The notes: a model not told the origin generated them from the sequence alone. Counted from the first letter of the stretch, positions 1 through 9,473 are shown. The stretch is DNA of 35,047 nucleotides from an uncultured Bacteroidota bacterium (GCA_903838055.1 CAILWV010000045.1:1-35047); one strand, 5' to 3'. A program made the numbers and translations.

Positions 1-352
1 TGGAGCATTTTTAAAAAGCAAAGGAGTTTTATACAGCCCAGGTTGTATGACGCCAACAGAAATTATTGCGGCTGAAAATGCTGGAATCCATTTTATAAAA
101 TTATTCCCTGGCAACATGCTAGGACCTGATTTCTTGAGTGGGATAAAAGATATTTTTCCAAATCTAAGATTCATGCCAACTGGTGGAGTTGATACGACAA
201 AAGAAAATATAGGAGGCTGGTTCAAAGCAGGAGTTTCTGCAGTAGGAATGGGGAGCAAACTAATCAGCAAACAATTAATGGCTGATAAAGATTATGCAAC
301 CATAGAATCAGAAACCAAAGCAGTATTAAGTTTGATACAAACGATAAAATAA
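1..352 (+). CDS. eda: KDPG aldolase, C-terminal part (cut by window edge)
   Basis: 2-dehydro-3-deoxy-6-phosphogluconate aldolase cleaves KDPG to pyruvate and glyceraldehyde 3-phosphate, the last step of galacturonate breakdown, in the cytoplasm. The reading frame is open from base 2, so the gene begins upstream; the ATG at 47 is internal. Visible motifs are SPGCMTPTE and IKLFPG, whose Lys (codon 98-100) matches the Schiff-base lysine of class I KDPG aldolases, followed by a phosphate-binding PTGGV segment. About 116 residues, roughly the C-terminal half of the usual ~210, are present. It lies 45 bp before uxaB on the same strand, so it is probably co-transcribed with it. I am confident of the family. 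Whether it also acts on other keto-acid phosphates cannot be told from sequence. Confidence 0.9.
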   Translation, partial: GAFLKSKGVLYSPGCMTPTEIIAAENAGIHFIKLFPGNMLGPDFLSGIKDIFPNLRFMPTGGVDTTKENIGGWFKAGVSAVGMGSKLISKQLMADKDYATIESETKAVLSLIQTIK

Positions 353-397
353 TACTTTAAAAGATTTACAGAAAAAACATATAGGATTACAAGAAAG

Positions 398-1858
398 ATG
401 AAAAAATTAAACAGGATAAATACAGGATTAGAAAACAAACTACCCATCAAAGTAGTACAGTTTGGGGAAGGTAATTTTCTAAGAGCTTTCGTTGATTATG
501 CTTTTCAAAGGCTAAATAAAGAAGTTGATTTCAATGCAGGAATTGCTATAGTTCAACCATTAAAAGATGGCATGGTTAACATGATTAACGATCAAGACGG
601 CTTGTATACTTTGTTTATGAATGGAATAAAAAAAGGGGAGAAAATACAAGATATTGAGTTGATTGCTAATATTGTAAAAGCTATAAATCCATATACTGAT
701 TTTGCAGATTATTTAGCTTTAGCAAAAGAGAGCGAACTTCAATTTATTGTATCTAATACCACTGAAGCAGGTATTGAATTCATTGAAAGTGACACCCCAA
801 ACATGCAACCACCAGTATCATTTCCTGCAAAGTTGACTGTTTTGTTATATGAAAGATTTAAACATTTCAATGGAGATGCTGCTAAAGGTTTGACCATTAT
901 TCCTTGTGAATTGATTGATTATAACTCGGAAACTTTGAAAAAAATCATTTTGCAATATTGTGATTTATGGAATTTAGGATCCGAATTCAAAACTTGGGCA
1001 TCCGATGCTTGTACCTATCACAGTACTTTGGTGGATCGAATAGTTCCCGGATATCCAAGAGCTGAGATTGAAGAATACAATAACAAATTAGACTATCAAG
1101 ATAATTTAATTGTTGCTGCTGAACCCTTTTTTCTTTGGGCTATTGAAGGTGGTGAGGAATTAAAACAAAAGTTACCCTTTCATAAAACGAATTTAAATGT
1201 TAAAATTGTGGATGATATTCGACCATTTAAAATGATTAAAGTTCGAATATTAAATGGCGCACATACAGCAATGGTTCCTTTTTCACTTTTGTATGGTAAC
1301 CAATTAGTTATGGAAACAGTAAACGGAAGTTTTACTGGAAAATTCGTAAACAATGTTATTAATGAAATTAGTGAAACATTAGATATGGATAAAAATGAAA
1401 TCCAGGCCTACACGGAAGAAGTGATGGATCGATTTAAAAATCCATTTATCAAACACGCATTGGCGGATATTGCTTTAAATTCAATCTCAAAATTCAAAGT
1501 AAGAGTTTTGCCTAGTTTATTAGGATATTATAATACAAATAAAAAATTGCCAACTAATCTAACTTTTTCATTGGCTTGTTTAATTCAGTTTTACAAAGGA
1601 ACTTGGAATAACGAATCATTACCTGTAAAAGATTCTCCAGAAATAATCGAAGCTTTTAAAAAGGTATGGGAACTTTCAAATTTAGATTTAGTAGCTGCTA
1701 AGATTTTATCTAATGATGAATTTTGGGGTGAAGATTTAACAAAAATAGAAGGATTAGAAGTAGCTTTGGTATTGGCTTTAAATGAAATTGAAACTAACGG
1801 AATAGAACAAGGTTTTGCCAATTTTAGCAATACCTATCAAGTCATACAGACAAACTAA
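398..1858 (+). CDS. uxaB: Tagaturonate reductase (altronate oxidoreductase)
   Basis: Reduces D-tagaturonate to D-altronate with NADH, the second step of the galacturonate isomerase pathway, in the cytoplasm. The 486-residue protein has the long-chain mannitol dehydrogenase architecture. An N-terminal Rossmann region carries VVQFGEGNFLRAF (residues 19-31). SNTTEAGI (119-126) and LVDRIVPGYP (211-220) follow. The C-terminal domain holds the catalytic Lys-Asn-His set with family spacing: K281, N286 and H289 in KVRILNGAH. The length is as expected for UxaB. Only 12 bp separate it from uxaA, which catalyses the next step, so the two are almost certainly one operon. Fructuronate reductase (UxuB) is the main alternative; pairing with an altronate dehydratase and a pectin locus favours UxaB. 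No pectin operator is visible in front of it; its promoter is probably upstream of the window. Confidence 0.92.
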   Translation: MKKLNRINTGLENKLPIKVVQFGEGNFLRAFVDYAFQRLNKEVDFNAGIAIVQPLKDGMVNMINDQDGLYTLFMNGIKKGEKIQDIELIANIVKAINPYTDFADYLALAKESELQFIVSNTTEAGIEFIESDTPNMQPPVSFPAKLTVLLYERFKHFNGDAAKGLTIIPCELIDYNSETLKKIILQYCDLWNLGSEFKTWASDACTYHSTLVDRIVPGYPRAEIEEYNNKLDYQDNLIVAAEPFFLWAIEGGEELKQKLPFHKTNLNVKIVDDIRPFKMIKVRILNGAHTAMVPFSLLYGNQLVMETVNGSFTGKFVNNVINEISETLDMDKNEIQAYTEEVMDRFKNPFIKHALADIALNSISKFKVRVLPSLLGYYNTNKKLPTNLTFSLACLIQFYKGTWNNESLPVKDSPEIIEAFKKVWELSNLDLVAAKILSNDEFWGEDLTKIEGLEVALVLALNEIETNGIEQGFANFSNTYQVIQTN

Positions 1859-1870
1859 ACGTATTAAAAG

Positions 1871-3487
1871 ATGCAAAAAAAATTAATAAAAGTAAATCCA
1901 ACAGACAATGTAGCTGTAGCATTAGTAAATCTAATCGCTTCGGAAACTATTAATTTTGAAGGAAAAGAGATACGAATCGTTTCTGATGTAAAAGCGAAAC
2001 ATAAAATCGCCTTAGTCGATTTGAATGTTGGCGATCGTATAATCATGTATGGTGTTTTAGTTGGAAAAGCAAGCGCTTTTATAGGTGCTGGCGATATACT
2101 TTCGACATCAAATGTAAAACACGAAAGCGATAAAGTAATTGGAAAAACAGAAACTATTGGTTGGACAGTTCCTAATATAGATAAATGGAAAGATAGAACT
2201 TTCAATGGTTACCATAGAGAAGATGGGCAAGTAGGGACCGAAAATGTATGGTTGTTTTTTCCTTTGGTTTTTTGTGAAAACAGAAACATTGAAATCTTAA
2301 AAGACATTTTCGAGAAAGAATTAATGAAGCCAAAAGAAAACGATTATCAATTGTTGCTTCGTTCTCTTGTAAGTTCAGAAAATGGAACTGCTGAAGCATC
2401 TGCTAAAGTTGCAGAAGCCGATTTGTTTAACAATATCGAGGTAAAATTTATCACACACCAAGGAGGATGTGGAGGAATTCGTCAAGATTCACATAGTCTA
2501 GCAAAACTTTTGGCGGGATATGTAAACAATCCAAATGTGGCGGGAGCAACTGTTTTGAGTTTAGGTTGTCAAAACTTACAAATCTCAATTTTCAAAGAGG
2601 CTTTGGAAGCTATTAATCCAAATAGTAAAAAGCCTGTTTTGATTTATGATCAACAATCCATTGGTACCATCGAAGCAATGATGAGTAGTGTAGTAAAAGA
2701 TACTTTTGCAGCAATTAAAGAAGCAAATAAAATTGAAAGAACACCAGCGCCATTATCTAAATTAAGGATTGGATTGGAATGTGGTGGCTCGGATGGGTTC
2801 TCTGGAATTTCGGCTAACCCAACACTAGGAGTTTTATCGGATAATTTGGTTGCTTTAGGTGGAACAACCATTCTTTCTGAATTTCCAGAATTGTGTGGTG
2901 TTGAACAAGAATTGGTAAACCGTTGTATTGATGATAAAGATGGAAAACGTTTCTTAGAATTGATGCAATGGTATGAAAAAACTGTTGTTGATGCAGGTTC
3001 AGGTTTTGATATGAATCCGTCTCCAGGTAACATCAAAGACGGTTTAATCACTGATGCAATGAAATCGGCGGGAGCAGCTAAAAAAGGAGGGACTTCCCCA
3101 ATTGTAGGTGTTTTTGATTATGGAGAATATATTAATGCACAAGGATTTACCTTATTATGTACCCCTGGAAATGATGTTGAATGTACTACTGCTATGGTAG
3201 GTTCTGGAGCCAATATGGTTTTATTTACCACAGGTTTAGGCACTCCTACAGGAAACCCAATTGCACCTGTTGTGAAGATATCTTCGAACACACAACTTGC
3301 ACAAAAGATGTCTGATATAATTGACATTGATACCGGTGGAATTATCACTGGTGATAAATCAATTGACGAAATGGCGGATGAATTGTTAGAATTTATTATT
3401 GACGTAGCTAGTGGAACAATAAAAACCAAAGCAGCCATTTTAAATCAGAATGATTTTATTCCTTGGAAAAGGGGAGTTTCATTATAG
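1871..3487 (+). CDS. uxaA: Altronate dehydratase
   Basis: Dehydrates D-altronate to 2-keto-3-deoxygluconate (KDG) in the cytoplasm. The 538-residue protein has a small N-terminal SAF-type domain (about 1-95), then the galactarate dehydratase/altronate hydrolase domain. Recognisable motifs are GYHREDGQVGTEN (113-125), HQGGCGG (196-202), LGCQNL (231-236) and LECGGSDGFSG (302-312). The conserved cysteines in these motifs are consistent with an iron-dependent enzyme. It is the last gene of the eda-uxaB-uxaA run and stops 9 bp before a strong hairpin. KDG would next be phosphorylated by a KDG kinase not seen here, giving the substrate of the eda product at the left edge. Galactarate dehydratase (GarD) is related but unlikely beside uxaB. 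Confidence 0.93.
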   Translation: MQKKLIKVNPTDNVAVALVNLIASETINFEGKEIRIVSDVKAKHKIALVDLNVGDRIIMYGVLVGKASAFIGAGDILSTSNVKHESDKVIGKTETIGWTVPNIDKWKDRTFNGYHREDGQVGTENVWLFFPLVFCENRNIEILKDIFEKELMKPKENDYQLLLRSLVSSENGTAEASAKVAEADLFNNIEVKFITHQGGCGGIRQDSHSLAKLLAGYVNNPNVAGATVLSLGCQNLQISIFKEALEAINPNSKKPVLIYDQQSIGTIEAMMSSVVKDTFAAIKEANKIERTPAPLSKLRIGLECGGSDGFSGISANPTLGVLSDNLVALGGTTILSEFPELCGVEQELVNRCIDDKDGKRFLELMQWYEKTVVDAGSGFDMNPSPGNIKDGLITDAMKSAGAAKKGGTSPIVGVFDYGEYINAQGFTLLCTPGNDVECTTAMVGSGANMVLFTTGLGTPTGNPIAPVVKISSNTQLAQKMSDIIDIDTGGIITGDKSIDEMADELLEFIIDVASGTIKTKAAILNQNDFIPWKRGVSL

Positions 3488-3496
3488 TTATTAAAT

Positions 3497-3523
3497 AAAA
3501 ACGGAGCTAATAGCTCCGTTTTT
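3497..3523. terminator. Bidirectional terminator between uxaA and lacI
   Basis: A perfect 13-bp inverted repeat (arms 3497-3509 and 3511-3523, core CGGAGCTA/TAGCTCCG) carries an A-run on the left and a T-run on the right. It can therefore terminate transcription from both sides. It lies between the convergent stop codons of uxaA (plus) and the LacI gene (minus). Confidence 0.9.
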
Positions 3524-3525
3524 AT

Positions 3526-4548
3526 TTATTTTTTTCTGTCAGAAGAATCTCTTTCTTGTAATTCAGGAGTTAAAACAACTTTCTTTTCAATTTTTAGATT
3601 GTCGTTATTTCTTGTTTGTTCCAAAAATACTTTTGCGGCCATTTTACCCATTTCCAATGGGGATTGATCAACAGTTGATATTGATAATTCCATAAATTTA
3701 GTAAACGGCTCATTACCGAATCCAACTACACAAAAATCTTCTGGAATTTTTATTCCTTGTTTTTTTATTTCTTGAATTGCGCCTAAACTTGCAAAATCAC
3801 TTGAAGAAAAAATCGCATCAGGTCTATTTTCTAAGCTTAAGAGTGTTTTTGCTGCGTTAATTCCTTGATCAACACTACTTTTAATTCGAATAACATATTC
3901 TTCAATAAATTTAAGATTATTATCTAGTAATGCTTGTTTATAGCCTTTAAAACGATTTTCAAAAATCTCTAAAGATTGGTCTCCAGAAAAATGTGCAATT
4001 TTTTTGCATCCTTTATCAATTAAATGTTTGGTAGCAATGTATCCAGCTTCAAAGTCATTAATTGTTACAGAACTAGCACCTTCAATATTCATTTTTCTGT
4101 CAAAAAATATTATTGGTGTATTTTTATTTAGTAATTTTTTGAAAATGTTTTCATTTTCTTTTGTAGTATTTGAAATTGATAATAATATTCCATCCACTTG
4201 AGCATTGAAAAGAGTATTTATATTTTCAATTTCTCTTTTCTCATTTTCATGTGTTTGACAAATAATAACATGATATCCTTGTGGATGTAATTCATCTTCA
4301 ATTCCCCTAATGATAGAAGCAAAAAAATTACTATCAATCCTAGGTACAATAACGCCAACATTGTTACTTTTTCCGCTTTTCAGTGCAAGAGCAACTTTAT
4401 TTTGTTTGTAATTCATCCTTGATGCAGTCTCAATTACCAGTTTTCTGGTAGCAGAACTAATTTTAAGGTTATTATTTAAAGCTCTAGAAACAGTGGCTGC
4501 AGAAATATTAAGCTCTTTGGCAATATCATAAATTGTTGACTTTTCCAT
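3526..4548 (-). CDS. LacI-family transcriptional regulator of the pectin locus
   Basis: A 340-residue DNA-binding regulator. The N-terminal lambda-repressor-like HTH has the LacI signature IYDIAKELNISAATVSRALN (residues 6-25). A hinge region with ALALKSG follows, then a periplasmic-binding-protein-like effector domain starting NNVGVIVP. It is the only dedicated sugar regulator in the locus, and five palindromes with the central CG expected of LacI-family operators precede surrounding pectin transcription units, so I infer it binds them. The inducer is probably a galacturonate or unsaturated uronate derivative, but nothing in the sequence fixes this. Its own start region carries a TACTTTTG -7 box (4569-4576) and no copy of the operator, so it does not look autoregulated by that site. 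It is divergent from the GH28-susCD operon and convergent with uxaA. Confidence 0.92.
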   Translation of the reverse strand: MEKSTIYDIAKELNISAATVSRALNNNLKISSATRKLVIETASRMNYKQNKVALALKSGKSNNVGVIVPRIDSNFFASIIRGIEDELHPQGYHVIICQTHENEKREIENINTLFNAQVDGILLSISNTTKENENIFKKLLNKNTPIIFFDRKMNIEGASSVTINDFEAGYIATKHLIDKGCKKIAHFSGDQSLEIFENRFKGYKQALLDNNLKFIEEYVIRIKSSVDQGINAAKTLLSLENRPDAIFSSSDFASLGAIQEIKKQGIKIPEDFCVVGFGNEPFTKFMELSISTVDQSPLEMGKMAAKVFLEQTRNNDNLKIEKKVVLTPELQERDSSDRKK

Positions 4549-4568
4549 ATAAAGTTATCTTAGGATGC

Positions 4569-4576
4569 CAAAAGTA
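4569..4576 (-). promoter_or_regulatory. Probable -7 element for the LacI gene
   Basis: On the minus strand the bases read TACTTTTG, a perfect match to the Bacteroidota -7 consensus TAnnTTTG, 20 bp before the LacI start codon. No clear -33 TTTG lies at the preferred 19-bp spacing, so this is a moderate call. Confidence 0.5.
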
Positions 4577-4705
4577 ATTAATTAAAATTTAATATAAAGA
4601 ATTGCAGTACGAAGTAGGTATACTAAAGTACAAATTATATGCAATCTATAATAACACAAAAAATAGTGGTGTTTTTTAAAAGATGTATTTTTTTTATTAT
4701 TTATT

Positions 4706-4736
4706 TTTGTTTAATTAAAAAAAAAACATATTTTTG
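4706..4736 (+). promoter_or_regulatory. Bacteroidota-type promoter of the GH28-susCD operon
   Basis: TTTG at 4706-4709 (-33) is separated by exactly 19 bp from TATTTTTG at 4729-4736 (-7, consensus TAnnTTTG). This is the same spacing as in the promoter at 20112-20142. Transcription should start a few bases downstream, inside the operator that begins at 4737. Confidence 0.75.
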
Positions 4737-4750
4737 TGTAATCGATTGCA
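4737..4750 (+). promoter_or_regulatory. LacI-type operator A (GH28-susCD operon)
   Basis: TGTAATCGATTGCA differs by one base from the perfect palindrome TGCAATCGATTGCA. It starts directly after the last base of the -7 element, so bound repressor would cover the transcription start. The GH28 start codon lies 43 bp downstream. Confidence 0.8.
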
Positions 4751-4765
4751 TTTATAAAAAAATCG

Positions 4766-4779
4766 CTATATCGATATAG
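4766..4779. promoter_or_regulatory. Second palindrome in the GH28-susCD leader
   Basis: CTATATCGATATAG is a perfect 14-bp palindrome sharing the central ATCGAT with the operators but not their outer bases. Its centre is 29 bp from that of operator A, in the predicted 5' untranslated leader. It could be a variant operator, a site for another dimeric protein, or chance in AT-rich DNA. Its role is unknown. Confidence 0.4.
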
Positions 4780-4793
4780 TAAAAAGATCCAAA

Positions 4794-6221
4794 ATGACAA
4801 AAAATAGTTCAAAATATTTTAAATTAATAGCGCTTGTTCAAGTTGTTATTTTTTGTGCTTGTGGCTCAAATAAAACAGCTGTAAATCAATCAATTTCTGG
4901 TAATTGGGATGCGATAGCGAGAATCGAAAATATGGTTAAAGAACCGATTTTTAATAATAAAGTATATTTGATTAATGATTTTGGAGCCATTTCTGATGGT
5001 GTTTTTAAAAATACTGAAATTATTAATAATGCCATTATTAAATGTTCAGAAAATGGAGGTGGTGTTATAAAATTTCCACCTGGAAAGTATTTTACAGGTG
5101 CAATTCAATTAGAAAATAATGTTAATTTATATTTAGAAGAAGGCGCTGAAATTTTATTTAGTACAAATCCATCAGATTATCCTCTAAAGATGACTTCATT
5201 TGAAGGTACGGAAATGATGAATTATTCACCATTGATTTCTGCTCATAATAAAACAAATGTCGCAATTACTGGTAAAGGGATTTTAAATGGTCAGGCCAAT
5301 AATGAAAATTGGTGGTCTTGGTGCGGTAAAGATGAATATGGTTGGAAAAAAGGAATGCCGGTTCAAAATGTAAAAAAATTAATGGAAGTTGCCGAGCAAG
5401 GTACACCGGTTACAGAACGTATTTTTGGTGATGGTTTTTATTTAAGACCAAATTTTGTTGAGTTTTTAAACTGTAAAAATGTTTTGTTAAAAGGAATAAA
5501 AATTACAAACGCTCCATTTTGGATAATTCATCCAATAAAAAGTGAAAATGTAATTATAGATGGAGTAAATATTGAAAGTCATGGTCCAAATAATGATGGT
5601 TGCGATCCTGAATATTCTAAAAATGTCATAATCAGAAATTGTATTTTTAATACTGGAGATGATTGTATTGCAATAAAATCTGGAAGAGATGCCGATGGTA
5701 GAAGAGTGGGAATTGCAAGTGAAAATATTTTGGTTCAAAGATGCAAAATGTATGATGGTCATGGGGGTGTAACAATAGGAAGTGAGGTTTCAGCAGGTGT
5801 TAAAAATGTATATGTTGAAGATTGTGAAATGGACAGCGCTGAATTAGATAGGGCAATTAGAATAAAAACAAATACTAGAAGAGGTGGGACTTTAGAAAAT
5901 TTATTTGTTAGAAACATCAATATCGGTCAAGTAAAAGAATCCGTATTAGGAATTGATATGTTTTATTCAATACATGGAAATCAAACAGGTAATTACATTC
6001 CGGTTGTTCAAAATGTTTTATTAGAAAATATTAATGTAAAAAATGGAGGAAAATATGGAATTTTAGCTAAAGGGCTTTCAAATTCTCCGATTAAAAATAT
6101 TGTATTTAAGAATGTAATTATTGATAAAGTAGAAAATAATATTTCAACTGAAAATGTAGAAAATTTACAATTTATCAATTCGAAAATGAACGGAATGTCT
6201 GTAAAGTCGCCTTCAAATTAA
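4794..6221 (+). CDS. GH28 polygalacturonase-like lipoprotein
   Basis: A glycoside hydrolase family 28 enzyme hydrolysing alpha-1,4 galacturonosyl bonds in homogalacturonan, or rhamnogalacturonan. The 475-residue protein begins with a lipoprotein signal (lipobox FCAC, Cys23). The residues after Cys23 (GSNK) lack the acidic run linked to surface display in flavobacteria, so a periplasm-facing location is more likely. The right-handed beta-helix region carries all GH28 catalytic motifs: NNDGCD with D268, GDDC with D289/D290, GHGG with H323, and RIK with R356/K358. It is the first gene of the operon running to the PL10 lyase, 43 bp downstream of operator A. Exo- or endo-action cannot be told from these motifs; an exo-acting oligogalacturonate role would fit the predicted location. 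Confidence 0.93.
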   Translation: MTKNSSKYFKLIALVQVVIFCACGSNKTAVNQSISGNWDAIARIENMVKEPIFNNKVYLINDFGAISDGVFKNTEIINNAIIKCSENGGGVIKFPPGKYFTGAIQLENNVNLYLEEGAEILFSTNPSDYPLKMTSFEGTEMMNYSPLISAHNKTNVAITGKGILNGQANNENWWSWCGKDEYGWKKGMPVQNVKKLMEVAEQGTPVTERIFGDGFYLRPNFVEFLNCKNVLLKGIKITNAPFWIIHPIKSENVIIDGVNIESHGPNNDGCDPEYSKNVIIRNCIFNTGDDCIAIKSGRDADGRRVGIASENILVQRCKMYDGHGGVTIGSEVSAGVKNVYVEDCEMDSAELDRAIRIKTNTRRGGTLENLFVRNINIGQVKESVLGIDMFYSIHGNQTGNYIPVVQNVLLENINVKNGGKYGILAKGLSNSPIKNIVFKNVIIDKVENNISTENVENLQFINSKMNGMSVKSPSN

Positions 6222-6263
6222 AAGTAATCTAAACCAAATTTAATAAACCAATTAAAAATTATT

Positions 6264-9200
6264 ATGAGTTTTATCTGTTTAAATTTAAAAAGTGCAAATT
6301 ATTATTTTGCCATAACTGTTTTTCTATTATTTATTAGTACTATAGTAAATGCCCAAAAAAACATACCAATTAGCGGAACAGTCATTGACAATAACGGAGT
6401 AGTTATGGTTGGCGTTAACGTAGTTGAAAAAGGAACAAAAAATTCGACAACCACTGATTTAGAAGGGAAATTTAAAATTTCGGTTGTTGGTTCAAAAAGT
6501 GTTATTGTATTTTCATCTGTAGGGTATGATTCTTTTTCGCAAGTTGTAGGAGAAAAAACTTCATTTAAAGTTACTTTAAAATCTAAAGAAGCAAAACTAG
6601 ATGATGTAGTAGTTATAGGATATGGTACTACAAAAAAATCTGATTTAACCGGATCAGTAGCAATGGTATCTGGGAGTGATTTGAAAAAGCTATCTATGTC
6701 TAGTGTAGCAGAAACTTTAACAGGTCGAGTTGCAGGTGTTCAAGTTACTTCTGCCGAAGGTTCTCCGGATTCTGAAATTAAAATCAGAGTGCGTGGTGGT
6801 GGTTCATTAACTCAGGATGGTACTCCATTATATATTGTAGATGGTTTTCCAGTAAATAGTATTAGTGATATTTCTCCTTCGGATATTGAAAATATTTCTA
6901 TTTTAAAAGATGCTTCTTCAACTGCAATATATGGTTCCAGAGGAGCAAATGGAGTTATTATAATTACTACTAAATCGGGAACAAAAAACGGAAAAATATC
7001 CGTTAGTTATAATACCTTTTATGGAACTAAAAATATAGCAAAAACTATTGATGTTCTTAATACTCAGGATTATGCAAGCTGGCAATATGAATATGCGGTA
7101 TTAAAAAACAGTTTGTCTTCTTATGAAACCCCATTTGGACCTTGGCAGCCTAACCAATATGCGGGTGTTACTGGAACAAATTGGCAAAAAGAAATTTATG
7201 GAAGAATGGGAACTTCTGAAAGCAATGATTTAGGTATTAGAGGAGGTACTGAAAAAGTAAATTATAATTTTAATTATACTCGGTATAATGAACAAGCAAT
7301 TATGATTGGTTCGTCTTTTAAAAGAAATAATTTCTCTTTAAATTTAAGAAACAAGGCAAGCGAAAAAGTAGATTTATCATTTACAATGCGTTATGCAGAA
7401 ACACAAATTACAGGAAGTGGCGCAAATGACCCGCATGAAGTTTCTTCTTCCGATGCTAGATTAAGACATAGTGTTGGATATGCACCAATTCCTCTGCCAG
7501 GTGTTACAACTGATAATACAGATGAGGCAATATCAAGTTATCTTGTAAACCCATTTGTTGCTGTTGCTGATAACGATAGATTACAAAAAAGAAAAAACTA
7601 TAATATGTTAGGAAGTTTTTCATGGAATACATTCAATAATTTTGTCTTTAAGTCGGATTTCGGTTTAGATAACTATAACTATTATGACAATCGTTTTTAT
7701 GGTCGTTCTACTTATTATGCTAATAATATTCCTGCCGCAGAAAATCAAAAATTAGCATCTATTGTTGTAGGAAACAGATCAGATGTTAAATTTAGAAATG
7801 CGAATACTATTAATTATGATTTTAAAAAATATATGGGGAAAAATCATAAGTTAAACTTGCTTTTAGGAGAGGAATATATAAACTATCAGTCTACAATTAA
7901 TACTGCCACAATTCAAGGATTTCCTAAATTGTTTAGTTTTGAAAATGCAACAAATTTATCTTCTCAAGGTAAACCTCTTAACGTAGATAATTTTGTTTTT
8001 CCGGATGATAAATTACTTTCGTTTTTTGGTCGTTTTAATTATGATTTTAATAATAAATACTTATTCACTGCAACATTTAGAGCAGATGGTTCTAGTAAGT
8101 TTTTAGGAAATAATAGATGGGGTTATTTTCCATCAGCTGCAGCAGCATGGAAAATTTCTGAAGAATCATTCTTGAAAGATGTTTCTTGGATTGACCTTGT
8201 TAAAGTTAGAGCAAGTTTTGGTCAAGCGGGAAATAATAATATTCCAACTGGTCAAACTTTACAAACTTTTCAATCATCTGCATCTACATGGATTGATGGA
8301 GTTACCAATTATTGGGCTCCTTCTAAAATTCTTGCAAATCCAAACTTAAAATGGGAAACTACAATTACCCAAAATTTTGGCCTTGACTATGAATTGTTTA
8401 AAGGTAAACTTACCGGAACAGTTGAGGTGTATAAAAATGTAACAAAAGATTTATTGGTTAAATTTCCAATTCCTGGTTCTGGTTATGATTACCAATACAG
8501 AAATATGGGGGAAACACAAAACACAGGTCTAGAAGCATCTTTAAATTTAGTTGCACTTAAAAAAGAGGATTATGGTTTGAATTTTTCTTTCAATATTGGG
8601 TTTAATAAAAATAGAATTAACTCACTTGGTTTAATGGATAATTTTGGAGTTGCTACAAATTGGGCTTCAACTGCAATTGGAAATGATTATGTTGTTAACG
8701 TTGGTCAGCCAATTGGTATGATGTACGGTTACCAAAGTGATGGTAGATATGAATTGTCTGATTTTAATTATTCAGGTGGTGTTTATACATTAAAACCAGG
8801 TGTTGCAAATTCTTCACTAATCGTTGGAACAATTAGTCCAGGTTCTATGAAATTAAAAGACTTGAATGGTGACGGTGTAATTAACTTAAAAGACCAAACT
8901 ATTATTGGAAACGCTAACCCAAAACATACCGGAGGATTTGTTATTACTGCTAATGCTCATGGATTTGATTTAATGGCAGCATTTAACTGGAGCTTTGGAA
9001 ATAATGTATATAATGCAGATAAGATTGAGTTTAATACTTCAACTCCTGTTGGACAATACAGAAACTTATCTACTATGATGGAAAGCGGAACAAGATGGAC
9101 TAATATTGATCCTAATACCGGTCAGTTGGTTACAGATCCTGCTGCTTTAGGAGCTTTAAATGCTAATACTACAATGTGGTCTCCAAATATGGGACGATAT

Positions 9201-9473
9201 ATTTTCTCTGATTGGGCTGTTGAAGATGGGTCTTTTTTAAGATTGAATACCCTTTCTTTAGGTTACACATTCCCAAAAGCATTCGTGTCAAAATTAGGAA
9301 TCTCAAAATTAAGACTGTATGAAACTGTAAATAATGTTTTTGTACTTACTAAATATACCGGATTAGATCCTGAGGTTTCTACAAGAAGAGATACTCCACT
9401 AACACCTGGGGTTGATTACTCTCCTTACCCAAGAAGCAGACAAATTGTATTTGGTTTAAATCTTAATTTTTAA
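6264..9473 (+). CDS. SusC/RagA-family TonB-dependent transporter
   Basis: Outer-membrane TonB-dependent importer for pectic oligosaccharides, working with the SusD protein encoded next. The 1069-residue protein has a signal peptide (about 1-30), an N-terminal carboxypeptidase-regulatory-like domain (about 34-106), DDVVVIGYG (113-121) typical of the SusC plug start, and a plug domain with the SusC hallmark AIYGSRGANGVIIITTKSG (221-239). A long beta-barrel ends in an aromatic Phe, as outer-membrane proteins do. The start is preceded only by A/T-rich sequence, usual in this phylum. It lies 42 bp after GH28 and 19 bp before susD. Substrate is inferred from context; family membership is certain. 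Confidence 0.96.
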   Translation: MSFICLNLKSANYYFAITVFLLFISTIVNAQKNIPISGTVIDNNGVVMVGVNVVEKGTKNSTTTDLEGKFKISVVGSKSVIVFSSVGYDSFSQVVGEKTSFKVTLKSKEAKLDDVVVIGYGTTKKSDLTGSVAMVSGSDLKKLSMSSVAETLTGRVAGVQVTSAEGSPDSEIKIRVRGGGSLTQDGTPLYIVDGFPVNSISDISPSDIENISILKDASSTAIYGSRGANGVIIITTKSGTKNGKISVSYNTFYGTKNIAKTIDVLNTQDYASWQYEYAVLKNSLSSYETPFGPWQPNQYAGVTGTNWQKEIYGRMGTSESNDLGIRGGTEKVNYNFNYTRYNEQAIMIGSSFKRNNFSLNLRNKASEKVDLSFTMRYAETQITGSGANDPHEVSSSDARLRHSVGYAPIPLPGVTTDNTDEAISSYLVNPFVAVADNDRLQKRKNYNMLGSFSWNTFNNFVFKSDFGLDNYNYYDNRFYGRSTYYANNIPAAENQKLASIVVGNRSDVKFRNANTINYDFKKYMGKNHKLNLLLGEEYINYQSTINTATIQGFPKLFSFENATNLSSQGKPLNVDNFVFPDDKLLSFFGRFNYDFNNKYLFTATFRADGSSKFLGNNRWGYFPSAAAAWKISEESFLKDVSWIDLVKVRASFGQAGNNNIPTGQTLQTFQSSASTWIDGVTNYWAPSKILANPNLKWETTITQNFGLDYELFKGKLTGTVEVYKNVTKDLLVKFPIPGSGYDYQYRNMGETQNTGLEASLNLVALKKEDYGLNFSFNIGFNKNRINSLGLMDNFGVATNWASTAIGNDYVVNVGQPIGMMYGYQSDGRYELSDFNYSGGVYTLKPGVANSSLIVGTISPGSMKLKDLNGDGVINLKDQTIIGNANPKHTGGFVITANAHGFDLMAAFNWSFGNNVYNADKIEFNTSTPVGQYRNLSTMMESGTRWTNIDPNTGQLVTDPAALGALNANTTMWSPNMGRYIFSDWAVEDGSFLRLNTLSLGYTFPKAFVSKLGISKLRLYETVNNVFVLTKYTGLDPEVSTRRDTPLTPGVDYSPYPRSRQIVFGLNLNF

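Noticed and set aside
4639..4645. TGCAATC half-site in the LacI-GH28 intergenic region
   Set aside because: The following bases do not form the second half of the palindrome, and it is not next to a -7 element.
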